Assembly: GCA_020636895.1 (NCBI GenBank)
Contig: JACJWZ010000002.1
Location: 1-64,000 of the forward strand
Direction of reading: 5' to 3'
DNA length: 64,000 nt
From: Thermoleophilales bacterium
Lineage (GTDB): Bacteria; Actinomycetota; Thermoleophilia; Solirubrobacterales; 70-9
Both the position numbers and the translations under genes were made by a program. This document shows, piece by piece, positions 37,522-46,749 of this stretch. Every line of letters begins with the position of its first letter. Position 1 is the first letter of the stretch. A model generated the notes under the pieces. It was not told the DNA's origin. It worked only from the letters and a program-made list of their open reading frames with translations, and made no database searches.

Positions 37522-38004
37522 ATGAGCGAGTCGGTCGAAGCGGGGCAACCCGCGCCGGACTTCGAACTTCCCGATCAGCACGGGAATCCCGTCAGGCTCT
37601 CCTCCCTGCGGGGCGAGTGGGTCGTCCTCTACTTCTACCCACGCGCGGACACGCCGGGATGCACCACGCAGGCCTGCGGCGTGCGCGACCGAAGCGCCGA
37701 GTACGAGGCGGCGGGGGCGAAGGTCGTCGGCGTCTCGCCCGACGAGGTCGATGCGGTCGCCAAGTTCGACGACAAGTTCGGGCTCGGCTTCACGCTGCTC
37801 GCGGACGCCGATCACGCAGTCGCCGAGAGCTACGGCACCTGGGTCGAGAAGAGCATGTACGGCAACAAGTACATGGGCGTCCAGCGCGCCACTTTCCTGA
37901 TCGACCCCGAGGGCAAGGTCGCTCGGGTCTTCCCCAAGGTGCAGCCGAAGCAGCACGACGACCTCATGCTCAAGGCGCTGGCCGAGTTGGCCGAGCCTGC
38001 CTGA
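37522..38004 (+). CDS. bcp: Thioredoxin-dependent peroxiredoxin (Bcp/PrxQ type)
   Basis: This peroxidase reduces peroxides using thioredoxin. The 160-residue protein has the peroxidatic cysteine in ADTPGCTTQACGVRD (Cys47) and a resolving cysteine five residues later (Cys52), the arrangement of the Bcp/PrxQ group, plus the C-terminal RATFLIDPEGKVARVF. Length and spacing match the family. It lies downstream of three small genes on the same strand. Confidence 0.95.
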   Translation: MSESVEAGQPAPDFELPDQHGNPVRLSSLRGEWVVLYFYPRADTPGCTTQACGVRDRSAEYEAAGAKVVGVSPDEVDAVAKFDDKFGLGFTLLADADHAVAESYGTWVEKSMYGNKYMGVQRATFLIDPEGKVARVFPKVQPKQHDDLMLKALAELAEPA

Positions 38005-38046
38005 CCCGCGGCCTCGGCGGGAGCCTCGGCCCTCAGGTCTGAGAGC

Positions 38047-39507
38047 TCAGATCGGCGGCTCGCCGCTGTCGAGCGACTTGGCGCGGTAGAGCGCATCGTC
38101 GGCCCGGGCGGTGACCGCGGCGACGTCGTCTCCGTCCTCGTATGAGCCGACGCCGACCGAGCAGGAGGTCCCCATCGGCATCGACTCGGTCATGCGCGCG
38201 CCGATCTCGCGGGCGAGGTCGGGGTCGCATTCGGGCAGCAGCACCCCGAACTCGTCGCCGCCGAGCCTGGCGACGTTGTCGCCTTCACGGAGCACAGCCC
38301 GGAAGGCGCTCGCCGCCGCCTTCAGCAGGCGGTCGCCGGCGGGGTGCCCGCCGCGGTCGTTGACGCTCTTGAGGTCGTCGACGTCGATCATCAGCACCGC
38401 GAAGGGTCGGCCCGTGCGTCCGGCGCGGGTCACCTCGGAGGCGAGGATCTCGTCCCAGGAGCGCCGGTTCAGGAGCCCGGTGAGCGGGTCGGTGCGGGCG
38501 AGCCGCGCCAGCGACTGCATAAGCTCGCCGCGCTCGATGATCGCGGCCGCTTCGGCGGCGAGCAGGCGCACGGTTGCCGCCCCGGGCTGGTTCTCGTCCG
38601 CGACGGGATGGCGCCAGCAGACCGCGAGCACGCCGACCACGTCCTCCCCGCTCAGCACCGGCTCGAAGAGGATCGACGCCGCGCCCGTTGACGCGACCAC
38701 ACGCTGGTTGACCGTGTTGTCGGAGGTCGCATCGGCTACGAAGTGGCGCTCGCCGGACACCAACGCGATCACCGCTCCGGACGGCTCGCGCCCCGGGGTG
38801 ATCCGCAGCGCGACATCGTCGATCCCGGCCGAGGCGGTGGCGACGATGTCACCGCTCTCCTCATCCGGCTCGACGAGGATCGCCACATCGGCCCCGGAAG
38901 CCATGCACGCCGCCTCGCAGATCGCCGGCCGCGGGTGAGCGCTGGCCGTGGCCTCGCGAATGGCGCGGGTCGCGATGGCGAGGGCTCGCTCCGAGCTCCG
39001 GGCGGCCGCCTCACCGACGATGAGGCTGCGAACGAGCGATTGGATCGCGAAACCCATGAGCGCTGCGAGCGCGACGACGAGCGCGATCAGCCCCGAATCG
39101 CGCATCGGGTGGTCGAACAGCGCCTCGGGCACGGCGAGCGCTGCCAGCGCAGCCAGAAGCATCGCCGCAAGCTCGGCCCGCGTCCCGTGCAAGGCCACCC
39201 ACAGCACCGGGAGCAGGATCAGCGGCACGAAGACGTAGCCGGAGCCTTCCGCGGCCTCGCGAACCAGCGCCACGACGAGCAGGTAGGCCAGCGGGGGGAT
39301 GTAGCGCCAGGCCCGCGACAGCCGCTGCCACGGAGCCATGACGACGCCGATGCCGGTTGCGACGGTGAGGACGATGGCGGTGATGCCCGCCGCGCCGGTC
39401 AGCTCACCGCCGACGACGGGCAGCATGACGAGCGTGAACAGCGCGACGATCGCGAACGGGATGATGCCGGTGCCCTCGAACCCGGTTCCATCTGGTTGCT
39501 GATCCAT
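38047..39507 (-). CDS. Membrane-bound diguanylate cyclase with GAF domain
   Basis: The 486-residue protein has about six N-terminal TM segments, a GAF-like region (about 205-340), and a C-terminal GGDEF domain with RTDPLTGLLNRRSWDE and RLGGDEFGVLLPE. The active motif is intact, and an RxxD inhibitory site (REGD) lies five residues before GGDEF, so c-di-GMP synthesis with product inhibition is expected. The ATG at 39507 gives a sensible N-terminus; an upstream TTG/GTG start is less likely. Confidence 0.92.
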   Translation of the reverse strand: MDQQPDGTGFEGTGIIPFAIVALFTLVMLPVVGGELTGAAGITAIVLTVATGIGVVMAPWQRLSRAWRYIPPLAYLLVVALVREAAEGSGYVFVPLILLPVLWVALHGTRAELAAMLLAALAALAVPEALFDHPMRDSGLIALVVALAALMGFAIQSLVRSLIVGEAAARSSERALAIATRAIREATASAHPRPAICEAACMASGADVAILVEPDEESGDIVATASAGIDDVALRITPGREPSGAVIALVSGERHFVADATSDNTVNQRVVASTGAASILFEPVLSGEDVVGVLAVCWRHPVADENQPGAATVRLLAAEAAAIIERGELMQSLARLARTDPLTGLLNRRSWDEILASEVTRAGRTGRPFAVLMIDVDDLKSVNDRGGHPAGDRLLKAAASAFRAVLREGDNVARLGGDEFGVLLPECDPDLAREIGARMTESMPMGTSCSVGVGSYEDGDDVAAVTARADDALYRAKSLDSGEPPI

Positions 39508-39567
39508 CGCCACAGGTCGGCTTCGGCACCCGCGGCGCACTCCTTGAGCCACAGCGGCCGCGCGGGC

Positions 39568-40746
39568 TCAGGCGAAGAAGAAGGTGATCGCCAGCACCGC
39601 GTAGACGGCGAGCAGCAGCACCCCCTCAAACCACGTCGACTCCCCCTCCTGGGTGACGGTGTTGGCGACGAGCGCGGCCAACAGGACGGCGCCGAGCTCG
39701 AAGCCGTTGAAGACGAGCGGCATCGGTCCCGGGCCGATCACGAACGAGGCGAACACGAGCACCGGGGCGACGAACAGCGCCACCTGCGCGCTCGAGCCGA
39801 TCGCGATGTTGACCGCCAGGTCCATCTTGCCCTTGAAGGAGACGAGCACCGCGACCCAGTGTTCGGCTGCGTTGCCGACGATCGCGACGACGATCGCGCC
39901 GATGAAGAACTCGCTCATGCCGATCGACTCCGAGGCCTCCGTGATCGAGCCGACGAGGATCTCCGACATGACCCCGACCGCGACCCCCGCGATCGCCAGA
40001 GCGATCACCGAGGTCCGGACCGACCAACCCCAGACGTCGGAGCCGGACTCAGCCCCGTCGGCCCCGTCGTCCGCCTCCTCGTCCCCCTCCGCACCCTGCG
40101 GGTTGAACACATCGCGGTGAGTCCGCAGCGAGAAGACCAGGCCGGCCACGTAGCAGCAGATGAGCACGACGCCCACCGCCAGCGAGAGGTTCTCGACGGT
40201 CGACCCGTACTGGACGATCTCGTCGTTGGGGGATGGCAGACCCTTGCCCTCGACCATCTCGAAGATGGCCGGCATCAGCATCGCCGCGCCCGCCAGGAAG
40301 AGCATCGTCGACTGCGCGCTCGCCGCGGTGCGATCGAAGGTCTGCACCTGCCCGGGCCTGCCGACCCCGCCGGCCACCATCGCGGCGCCCATCACGAGCA
40401 GGACGTTGCCGATGATCGAGCCGATGATCGAGGCCTTGACGACCTCGTGCAGGCCGGCGCCGAGCGCGAAGAGCGCGATGATCAGCTCCGGAGCGTTGCC
40501 GAAGGTGACGTTGAGGAGGCCGCCGATGCCGGGGCCCGAGCGCTCGGCCAGCTCCTCGGTCGCGCGTCCCATCAGCGCCGCCGTGGGGATGATCCCGATC
40601 GCCGCGACGACGAAGATCACGGTCGCCGACACGTGGGCGATCTCGAGCACGACGGCGAGCGGGATGAACGGGACGAGCAGGTAGGGCCATCCGTCCGGAC
40701 CCAGGAAGAAGTCCCGGCTCAGGGCGGGCCCGTTGCGCTCGCTCAT
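39568..40746 (-). CDS. Calcium/proton antiporter (CAX family)
   Basis: The 392-residue integral membrane protein has about eleven hydrophobic segments in two halves. Each half carries the CaCA signature: GLLNVTFGNAPELIIALFAL, and GNAAEHWVAVLVSFKGKMDL with NIAIGSSAQVALF, with acidic residues (NAPELI, NAAEHW) that bind the cation. An acidic loop (EGDEEADDGADGAES) links the halves. The ATG at 40746 is preceded by TAGGCT (minus strand, 40754-40759), which overlaps the stop of the upstream lipoprotein gene. Confidence 0.93.
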   Translation of the reverse strand: MSERNGPALSRDFFLGPDGWPYLLVPFIPLAVVLEIAHVSATVIFVVAAIGIIPTAALMGRATEELAERSGPGIGGLLNVTFGNAPELIIALFALGAGLHEVVKASIIGSIIGNVLLVMGAAMVAGGVGRPGQVQTFDRTAASAQSTMLFLAGAAMLMPAIFEMVEGKGLPSPNDEIVQYGSTVENLSLAVGVVLICCYVAGLVFSLRTHRDVFNPQGAEGDEEADDGADGAESGSDVWGWSVRTSVIALAIAGVAVGVMSEILVGSITEASESIGMSEFFIGAIVVAIVGNAAEHWVAVLVSFKGKMDLAVNIAIGSSAQVALFVAPVLVFASFVIGPGPMPLVFNGFELGAVLLAALVANTVTQEGESTWFEGVLLLAVYAVLAITFFFA

Positions 40747-40756
40747 CGCGCGCAGC

Positions 40757-41818
40757 CTATTTCAGGTACTTGGCGCACTCGCCGACGGCCTCGGGCGTCG
40801 GCGCCTGCTGGACGCACTGGTAGTAGGCGCTGCTGTCTCCGCCTCCACCCGTCCCCGTCCCCGTCCCCGTCCCGCTCGAGGGTGCGAGCCCGCCGAGCGA
40901 ATCGGCAGCTCCGGGGAACTGCCCGAGCAGATCGCTGAGCGGCTGCGCGTCCGCGGGCTCGTCGATCTCCTGGTCGGAGTTCGGATCGGCGATGCCGATC
41001 GAGAGCTTCACAGTGCTGTCTCCGTTGCCGCCTCCGTTGGCGACGTCGAGCGTCACGTCGAGCTCGCGGAGGGTGCCGTCGTCGGTGTTCGCGTAGACGT
41101 CGACCACCGAGTTGCCGACCGAGTCCTTGAGCTGCTTCAGCTGAGCGGGATCGAGCTGAGTCCCCTGGCCGCTCTTCTGAGCTACCGAATCGAGGTCGGA
41201 GACGATCTTCGCGATGTCGCCCTTGCCGGTGACGTGGACCGTCTCGGTCCCATCGATGTCGACCGTCCCCTCGTTGCTGACGTCGGTCAGCCACGTCTGC
41301 GGGTCGACCCCGAACTGCGAGAAGGAGCTGCTGTCCTCCTCGTCGTCCTGAAGCTGAGAGGACTTCGCGTAGGAGTCCTTGACCTGCGCAAACGCTTGGT
41401 CGTCGAGCTGGTAGGCCTGGTCGTCGTAGTTGATCCAGAGACCGTCCTCGGTCAGGACGATGCCGCCCTGGAAGCTCAGCGTCGGCCCGCCGACGTCGGC
41501 ACCAGCGGTGACGTCGAAGTCGACGTCGGGAAGGTCTCCGTCGCCGTTGGAGGAGAAAGGACCCTTGAGCGAGGCGCTGATCGAGCCGAGGTCGGACGAC
41601 TTCGAGTCGAGGTTGAACTCGAGATCGAGGACGCCGCTCTTGATCGGGTCGCCACCGCCCCCGAGCGCGGCGTCGAGGACCTCCTGCGGGTCGGTGTCGG
41701 CGTTGACCGCCGTGCCGGAGTCGTCGCCCCCGCAGGCGGCGAGAAGCAGCGCTCCGAGCGCGAGCACGAGGGCGGCGAGAGACGCCGAGATGGCGGAGAT
41801 GGCCGTGCGGGAGCGCAA
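40757..41818 (-). CDS. Secreted lipoprotein, LppX/LprG-like
   Basis: The 353-residue protein has a lipobox signal (LALGALLLAACGG) and a mature part of beta-strand type with repeated V/LxVxGxxD patterns (VDIDGTETVHVTGKG, LDVTLDVANGG), resembling mycobacterial LprG/LppX-like lipid carriers, though the similarity is only suggestive. A Gly-Thr repeat (GTGTGTGTGG) precedes the C-terminal cysteine-containing segment. It starts at a TTG (41818). The arsA-like gene is divergent from it by 76 bp. Confidence 0.65.
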   Translation of the reverse strand: MRSRTAISAISASLAALVLALGALLLAACGGDDSGTAVNADTDPQEVLDAALGGGGDPIKSGVLDLEFNLDSKSSDLGSISASLKGPFSSNGDGDLPDVDFDVTAGADVGGPTLSFQGGIVLTEDGLWINYDDQAYQLDDQAFAQVKDSYAKSSQLQDDEEDSSSFSQFGVDPQTWLTDVSNEGTVDIDGTETVHVTGKGDIAKIVSDLDSVAQKSGQGTQLDPAQLKQLKDSVGNSVVDVYANTDDGTLRELDVTLDVANGGGNGDSTVKLSIGIADPNSDQEIDEPADAQPLSDLLGQFPGAADSLGGLAPSSGTGTGTGTGGGGDSSAYYQCVQQAPTPEAVGECAKYLK

Positions 41819-41894
41819 GTCGGCTCGCCACAGTAGCGGGGCACGCGGGTGGACGAGCCGCTCCGCTGCGGAGAGCAGCGACTACCCTGAGGCG

Positions 41895-43199
41895 GTGACG
41901 AGCGGCCAAGGGAGCGGCGCAGCGCGCCCGCGAACGATCCTCTACACCGGCAAGGGTGGCGTGGGCAAGACGAGCGTCGCCGCGGCGACAGCGCGCCGCT
42001 GCGCCGCACGCGGGCTGCGCACCGTCATCCTCTCGACCGATCCCGCCCACAGCCTCGGCGACTCGCTGGAGGCGCGTCTCGGCCCCGACCCGGCACCGGT
42101 TGCGGAGAACCTCTGGGCGCAGGAGGTCGACGCCCAGCGCGAGATGGAGACGAACTGGTCCGCGGTCCAGGAGTGGCTCGGGAAGCTGCTCGCCGACCGC
42201 GGCCTGATGAGCGTCGCCGCCGAGGAGCTGACCGTCCCACCGGGTATGGACGAGCTCTTCAGCCTCCTGCAGATCCGCTCCCATCATGCCTCCGGCGACT
42301 TCGACGTGATCGTCGTCGACTGCGCCCCTACCGGGGAGACGCTGCGGCTCCTCTCCTTCCCCGACGTCGCGCAGTGGTGGCTGGACAAGCTGCTGCCCTG
42401 GGAGCGCCGCCTCCTCACCGCCGCGCGACCGCTCGCGCGCTCGCTGCTCGACGTGCCCCTGCCCGGCGACGACGTCCTCGGCGACGTGCAGCGCCTCGTG
42501 GGCAACCTCGTCGCGATGAACCAGATTCTCCGCGACCGCGACCGCACCTCGATCCGGCTCGTCATGAACCCCGACCGGATGGTGATCAGGGAGGCGCAGC
42601 GGACCTTCACGTACCTGAACCTCTACGGGTACCTGACCGACGCCGTCGTCGTCAACCGGGTCTTCCCCGAGGAGGTCGAGGGCTCCTACTTCGCCACCTG
42701 GCGCGAGCGGCAGGAGGACGGGCTCGAGCTCGTCCGCGAGGGATTCGCCCCGGTGCCGCTGCTGCGCGCCCGCTACTTCCCGGAGGAGGTGCTCGGGGCG
42801 CAGATGCTCGACCGCCTCGGGGCGGAGCTGTTCGCCGAGCGCGACCCGGAGGAGGTCATGCACCGGGAGCTCGCCCAGCGCATCACCGATGCGGATGGGC
42901 GCACAGTGCTGGCGATCCCGGTCCCCTTCGCCGACCGCTCGGAGCTGCAGCTCAGCAAGGTCGGCCACGAGCTGATCGTCCGCGCCGGTCGCGAGAAGCG
43001 GACGATCATCCTCCCCGGCGCGCTCGCGCGGCTGCGGGTCGCCGGTGCCCGCCTCGAGGACGGTACGCTCGAGATCAGCTTCGAGGATGACCGCAGAGCA
43101 GCCCGAGACCGAGCAGAGCCCTCCGCCGCAGGAGCCGGAGGCGTGGCCGCCGCCGAATTGGACGCGTCGCCCGGGCGCTCACGCGAGCGAGTCCGCTGA
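41895..43199 (+). CDS. ArsA/GET3-family ATPase
   Basis: The 434-residue protein has the deviant Walker A GKGGVGKTS (Lys20, Lys25), STDPAHSLGD, and the switch segments VDCAPTGETLRLLSFPD. The C-terminal domain has VLGAQMLDRLGAEL and LAIPVPFADRSELQLSK. Family members either drive arsenite export or target tail-anchored proteins; no arsB or arsenic gene is nearby, so a chaperone-like role is likelier. The GTG at 41895 follows TACCCT (41883-41888) at six bases. The last about 38 codons run over the start of the next gene. Confidence 0.88.
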   Translation: MTSGQGSGAARPRTILYTGKGGVGKTSVAAATARRCAARGLRTVILSTDPAHSLGDSLEARLGPDPAPVAENLWAQEVDAQREMETNWSAVQEWLGKLLADRGLMSVAAEELTVPPGMDELFSLLQIRSHHASGDFDVIVVDCAPTGETLRLLSFPDVAQWWLDKLLPWERRLLTAARPLARSLLDVPLPGDDVLGDVQRLVGNLVAMNQILRDRDRTSIRLVMNPDRMVIREAQRTFTYLNLYGYLTDAVVVNRVFPEEVEGSYFATWRERQEDGLELVREGFAPVPLLRARYFPEEVLGAQMLDRLGAELFAERDPEEVMHRELAQRITDADGRTVLAIPVPFADRSELQLSKVGHELIVRAGREKRTIILPGALARLRVAGARLEDGTLEISFEDDRRAARDRAEPSAAGAGGVAAAELDASPGRSRERVR

Positions 43200-43443
43200 C
43201 TCCGCCGGCCACGCCGGCCACGCCGACGGAACGCTCCCCGAGCACCGCTGCCTCGAGCTCTGCCCCATCTGCCGGGCGGCGGATGTGCTCAGGGCCGCGG
43301 GCCCGCCGGAGCTGCGAGGTCAGCTCGACGACGTCGGCCGCGAGGCGCTGCTGACGCTGCGCGCCCTGATCGACCACTACCTCGAGCGCATGGACCAGCG
43401 CCCCGGCCCCGGCGATCGCGTCGAGGAGATCCCGATCGACTGA
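43087..43443 (+). CDS. Small protein with CPICRAAD motif
   Basis: A 118-residue protein with a proline-rich N-terminus, a CPICRAADVLRAAG segment that resembles a zinc or thiol pair, and a helical C-terminus (REALLTLRALIDHYLERMD). No family is recognised with confidence. It starts at ATG 43087, inside the 3' end of the ArsA-like gene (113-bp overlap, +1 frame), and is probably translated by coupling. Confidence 0.6.
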   Translation: MTAEQPETEQSPPPQEPEAWPPPNWTRRPGAHASESADSAGHAGHADGTLPEHRCLELCPICRAADVLRAAGPPELRGQLDDVGREALLTLRALIDHYLERMDQRPGPGDRVEEIPID

Positions 43444-43739
43444 GACCAGACGGCGGCGGCCGCGGCGGAAGCGAAGCGTGGCGCTGACCGGGCTCCGCTT
43501 CACCCGCGCCGGGAAGGAAGGGCGGGGTGGACCGGCGTCGCTGCCGGCCCACCACCGCATGTTCCTCCGTAACCGGGAGTCCGTTCCGTTACTGGACGGC
43601 TATCGAACGGTTGGCGCCCGCCCTGACTCGCGTCCGCAGGACGCCCTTTGCCGCCGTTGACGTCCCCATCGGCGAGACGTCCGGCTCCACTGAGAACGAC
43701 CGGGAACTTGCGGACGGATGTCTCCGCCGGCCCAGGTGC
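43444..43739. other. Convergent intergenic region
   Basis: This gap lies between the 43087 gene and the Nudix gene. It has a GGTGGACCGGC/GCCGGCCCACC hairpin (43526-43553, one mismatch) that probably ends both transcripts, and near 43471 a segment AGCGAAGCGTGGCGCTGA that resembles the loop core of the elements at 34048 and 56119 but lacks a pairing stem. No gene was seen. Confidence 0.5.
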
Positions 43740-44177
43740 TCAGGCGTCCACGCCCATCTCGTCGATGAGCCGTCGGTCGTGGTCGTAGTCGAGCAGCTTG
43801 CGCGCCCGCTTCGGAGAGAGCCAGCGCAGCTCGTCAACCTCTTCGTTGGCCGCGAACTCGCCGCCGAGTGGGGTCATCCGCCAGTAGCGGACGATCTTGC
43901 GCCGGCCCTTGCGGTCGCGGTAGCGGACCGGGCTCAGCTCCTCGCCGAGCTCGCAGCGCAAGCCCGTCTCCTCCTCGACCTCGCGCAACGCCCCCTCCTC
44001 GAAGCTCTCCCCCGGCTCCAGCTTCCCCTTCGGCAGCGACCAGTCGTCGTAGCGCGGGCGATGCACGACCGCGATCTCGGGGCCCTCGTCATCGGCCCCG
44101 GCGCGCACGATCAGCCCACCGGCGGCGCGGACCTGCTTCGAGCCCTTCTCCTTGTCCCTGTCCCTGCCTTTCGCCAT
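43740..44177 (-). CDS. Nudix hydrolase
   Basis: The 145-residue protein has a complete Nudix box, GKLEPGESFEEGALREVEEETGL, spanning residues about 50-72 with the catalytic REVEEE. An N-terminal basic tail and a C-terminal basic helix (SPKRARKLLDYDHDRR) resemble the Nudix domain of actinobacterial MutT1. The start is coupled to the stop of the deaminase gene by a TGATG overlap. Substrate unknown. Confidence 0.9.
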   Translation of the reverse strand: MAKGRDRDKEKGSKQVRAAGGLIVRAGADDEGPEIAVVHRPRYDDWSLPKGKLEPGESFEEGALREVEEETGLRCELGEELSPVRYRDRKGRRKIVRYWRMTPLGGEFAANEEVDELRWLSPKRARKLLDYDHDRRLIDEMGVDA

Positions 44178-45436
44178 CAGCGCAGCCCAATCCTCGCAGC
44201 TCGCTCACGAGCCTTCGCGAGGATCTCGTCCACCCCCTCGATCACCCCGCCCCGCATCAGAACCCGTCCCGCCACGACCGTCGTATCGACGACCGCGCCG
44301 GAGGCGGCGTAGACGAGACCCGCCGCGAGCGAGCCGATGCCGAGCTCGGGGGTCTCGGTGCGGACGAGGATGAAGTCGGCCGCCGATCCGGCCGCGAGCG
44401 CCGAGGCGCCGAGCAGCGGCGCCCGAGCGCCGGTCATGATCGCGAGCACCTCGTCGGCGGGTGCGACGGATGCGTCGGCCGCGACGTGCTTCTGCAGGAG
44501 CGCGAGGTGCTTGGCGTCGGCGAGCAGATCGAGCGAGTTGTTCGAGCCAGCGCCGTCGGTCCCGAGCCCGACCGGGATCCCGAACCGCTGCGCCGCGGAC
44601 AGGTCGAACGCGGCGCCCACCGCGAGCTTCATGTTCGCGACCGGGTTGGTGACGGCCGTCGCGCCCGCCGCCCGGATCAGCTCGCGCTCGCCGTCGTCGA
44701 GCCAGACGGCGTGGGCGAGCAGCGTGCTCTCGCCCAGTACCCCGAGCCTGTCGAGCAGCTCGATCGGCCGCACCCCGTGGGCCTGCACGCAGTCCTCGAC
44801 CTCGCCCTCGGTCTCGGATGCGTGGATCTGGATCGGGACGCGGAGCCGCTCCGCCTCGGCGCCGATCCACTCCAGCGAGGCGGTCGAGACCGTGTAGATG
44901 GCGTGCGGCGCCAGCGAGGCCGTGACGAGGTCGCTGCCGACCGACGCGACCGCTTCGAGCCCCGCCGCCGCGTCCTCGCGCAGCTTCGGCAGGCCGGCTG
45001 GATCCATCCGGTCGATCAGCGGCGCGCCGAGGGTCGCGCGCAAGCCGGCGTCGGCGACGGCGCGCGCGGTCGCCTCAGGCTCCCAGTACATGTCCCAGAA
45101 GCGGACCGTTCCGGTGCGGATCATCTCCGCGCAGGCGAGGCGCGTGCCCCAGTAGACGTCCTCGGCGTCGAGCTTCGCCTCGGCGGGCCAGATGTGGTCC
45201 TGCAGCCAATCCATCAGCGGCAGGTCGTCGGCGTAGCCGCGGAACAGCGTCATCGCGGCGTGCGTATGGCCGTTCACGAGCCCCGGCACCAGAGCGGTCC
45301 CGCTGCCGTCGATCCGCTCATCCCCCGGAGCGGCCCCGACGCCGGGCCCGATCTCGGCGATGAGTCCGTCCTCGCCGACCCGCAGACCCACCTCGGCGCC
45401 GTCGAGCGTCGCCCCCTCGACCGCCAGCCCCGCCAT
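44177..45436 (-). CDS. mtaD: 5'-methylthioadenosine/S-adenosylhomocysteine deaminase-type amidohydrolase
   Basis: The 419-residue amidohydrolase shows metal-binding residues in VNGHTHAAMTLFRG, HASETEGE, LLAHAVWLDDGE and GLGTDGAGSNNSLDLL, as in MtaD, which deaminates methylthioadenosine or S-adenosylhomocysteine. The position next to a methylthionucleoside phosphorylase supports this role; a TRZ/ATZ-type function is the alternative. Both junctions, with the upstream phosphorylase and downstream Nudix gene, are TGATG overlaps. Confidence 0.88.
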   Translation of the reverse strand: MAGLAVEGATLDGAEVGLRVGEDGLIAEIGPGVGAAPGDERIDGSGTALVPGLVNGHTHAAMTLFRGYADDLPLMDWLQDHIWPAEAKLDAEDVYWGTRLACAEMIRTGTVRFWDMYWEPEATARAVADAGLRATLGAPLIDRMDPAGLPKLREDAAAGLEAVASVGSDLVTASLAPHAIYTVSTASLEWIGAEAERLRVPIQIHASETEGEVEDCVQAHGVRPIELLDRLGVLGESTLLAHAVWLDDGERELIRAAGATAVTNPVANMKLAVGAAFDLSAAQRFGIPVGLGTDGAGSNNSLDLLADAKHLALLQKHVAADASVAPADEVLAIMTGARAPLLGASALAAGSAADFILVRTETPELGIGSLAAGLVYAASGAVVDTTVVAGRVLMRGGVIEGVDEILAKARERAARIGLR

Positions 45437-46182
45437 CAGGCGCCCGCCCTCGCGCCGCTCGCCGCCGAGACCCCGACTGCCTCCAACGCCGCCCCGACAC
45501 GATCGAGTGCGTCGAGCAGCAGCACCCGGTTTCGCTCCTTGCCCGCCTCGAAGTCGGCGACGCTCAGCTCTGAGCCGGCGACGCCGTTGGCGAGGTTGTC
45601 GACGACGCAGACGGTCGCGTACGGGATGCCCACCTCACCCGCGAGAATGCATTCGGAGGCGGCCGTCATCCCGATCACGTCGGCGTGCGGCGCGATGAAG
45701 CGGATCTCCGCCGGGGTCTCGAAGCGCGGGCCGATCGCCTGCCAGTAGACGCCGCCGTCACGAAGCGGCGGTGCCCCCACATCCGCCCAAGTCTCGATCA
45801 CCGCGGCACGCCAGCCCAAATCGAAGCCGGGGACGCGCTCGCCTCCGTGCGCCGTCGAGAGCGAGAGCCCCAGGTGCAGCGCGATGAAGTCGTCGGGGCA
45901 GACGAAGGTGCCCACCCCGAGATCGGGCTTGAGGCCCCCGACCGAGGAGATCCCCAGGATGCGGTCGCAGCCGAGCTCCCGCAGCGCGGCGAGGTTGCGG
46001 GCGTGGTCGATGCGGGCGGCCGTCGTGTACTCGTCGAAGCCGTGCCGCTGCAGGAGCAGGACACCGTTGCGCTCGTGGACCGCCACGGGGCCGTCCGCGG
46101 TCTCGACGTCACGGCGCTCGAAGCCCTCCGCGGGCTCGCTCCCGAGGATCGAATGGCCCCCGATCAACGCCAGCTTTCCCAT
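45436..46182 (-). CDS. mtnP: Methylthioadenosine/methylthioinosine phosphorylase
   Basis: The 248-residue protein belongs to the MTAP/PNP family: phosphate loop IGGHSILGSE, QAIGPRFETPAEIRF and VIGMTAASECILAGE. The base-contact segment reads VVDNLANGV, unlike the TDYD of adenine-specific MTAP, and the enzyme is encoded with a deaminase, so methylthioinosine may be its true substrate. The ATG at 46182 is preceded by TAGGAT (minus strand, 46189-46194) at six bases. Confidence 0.85.
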   Translation of the reverse strand: MGKLALIGGHSILGSEPAEGFERRDVETADGPVAVHERNGVLLLQRHGFDEYTTAARIDHARNLAALRELGCDRILGISSVGGLKPDLGVGTFVCPDDFIALHLGLSLSTAHGGERVPGFDLGWRAAVIETWADVGAPPLRDGGVYWQAIGPRFETPAEIRFIAPHADVIGMTAASECILAGEVGIPYATVCVVDNLANGVAGSELSVADFEAGKERNRVLLLDALDRVGAALEAVGVSAASGARAGA

Positions 46183-46191
46183 CGGCCGATC

Positions 46192-46641
46192 CTATTCGGC
46201 GGGGGATCCCTCGTCGGCGCCCGCGGCGCCCTCGGCGCCGGCGACGCCGGCGACGCCCTCGGAGGCCTCGAGCCGCCGCAGCAGCTCGCCGGCGCCGATC
46301 CCGGCCGCTCCGGCGGCCTTCACCGAGTTGCGCAACCGGCGGTCGGAGCTCACTGCGGTGATCGCGCCGGGATCGGGATCGGAGCGGATCATGCGCGCTA
46401 TCTCGCGGTCGGCGGCATCGGGGCCACCGGGCGCGAAGCGCACCTCGATCCCCGCGCCCGCCCGCGCCACCCGCGCGTGCTCGCGACCGTCCCAGACGAC
46501 CGCCAGCGCGATCCCCTCGCGCGCCGCGAACCCCGCCAGCCGCCGCGTCATCCGCTCCATCGCCGCAGCGCGGTCCCGCCACCAGCCGTCGGGGCGGGAG
46601 CCGAGGACGTTCATGCCGTCGACGATCAGCCGCTCCGCCAT
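46192..46641 (-). CDS. NYN-domain ribonuclease-like protein
   Basis: The 149-residue protein shows the PIN-like NYN fold: LIVDGMNVLGS with the first Asp, AVVWDGREH, and AVSSDRRLRNSVKAAGA with further acidic residues. Such YacP-like proteins are RNases or RNA-processing factors. The C-terminus is a low-complexity Ala/Gly tail. TAGCGT (minus strand, 46648-46653) lies six bases before the ATG. Confidence 0.85.
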   Translation of the reverse strand: MAERLIVDGMNVLGSRPDGWWRDRAAAMERMTRRLAGFAAREGIALAVVWDGREHARVARAGAGIEVRFAPGGPDAADREIARMIRSDPDPGAITAVSSDRRLRNSVKAAGAAGIGAGELLRRLEASEGVAGVAGAEGAAGADEGSPAE

Positions 46642-46749
46642 GCGACGACGCTAACGCTCCGGCCTAGTCGAAGCCTCGTCGCACAGGACCGCCACCAACG
46701 GCCCAGCGATGTAACACCGGACGATGGCGTGATGGCATAGGCTGAGGAA

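Noticed and set aside
41895..43199. Arsenite efflux pump ATPase
   Set aside because: No arsB, arsD or arsR gene is nearby, so a specific arsenic role is not supported.
43471..43488. Third copy of the conserved loop
   Set aside because: 17 of 18 core bases match, but no pairing stem flanks it, so it is not listed as a feature.
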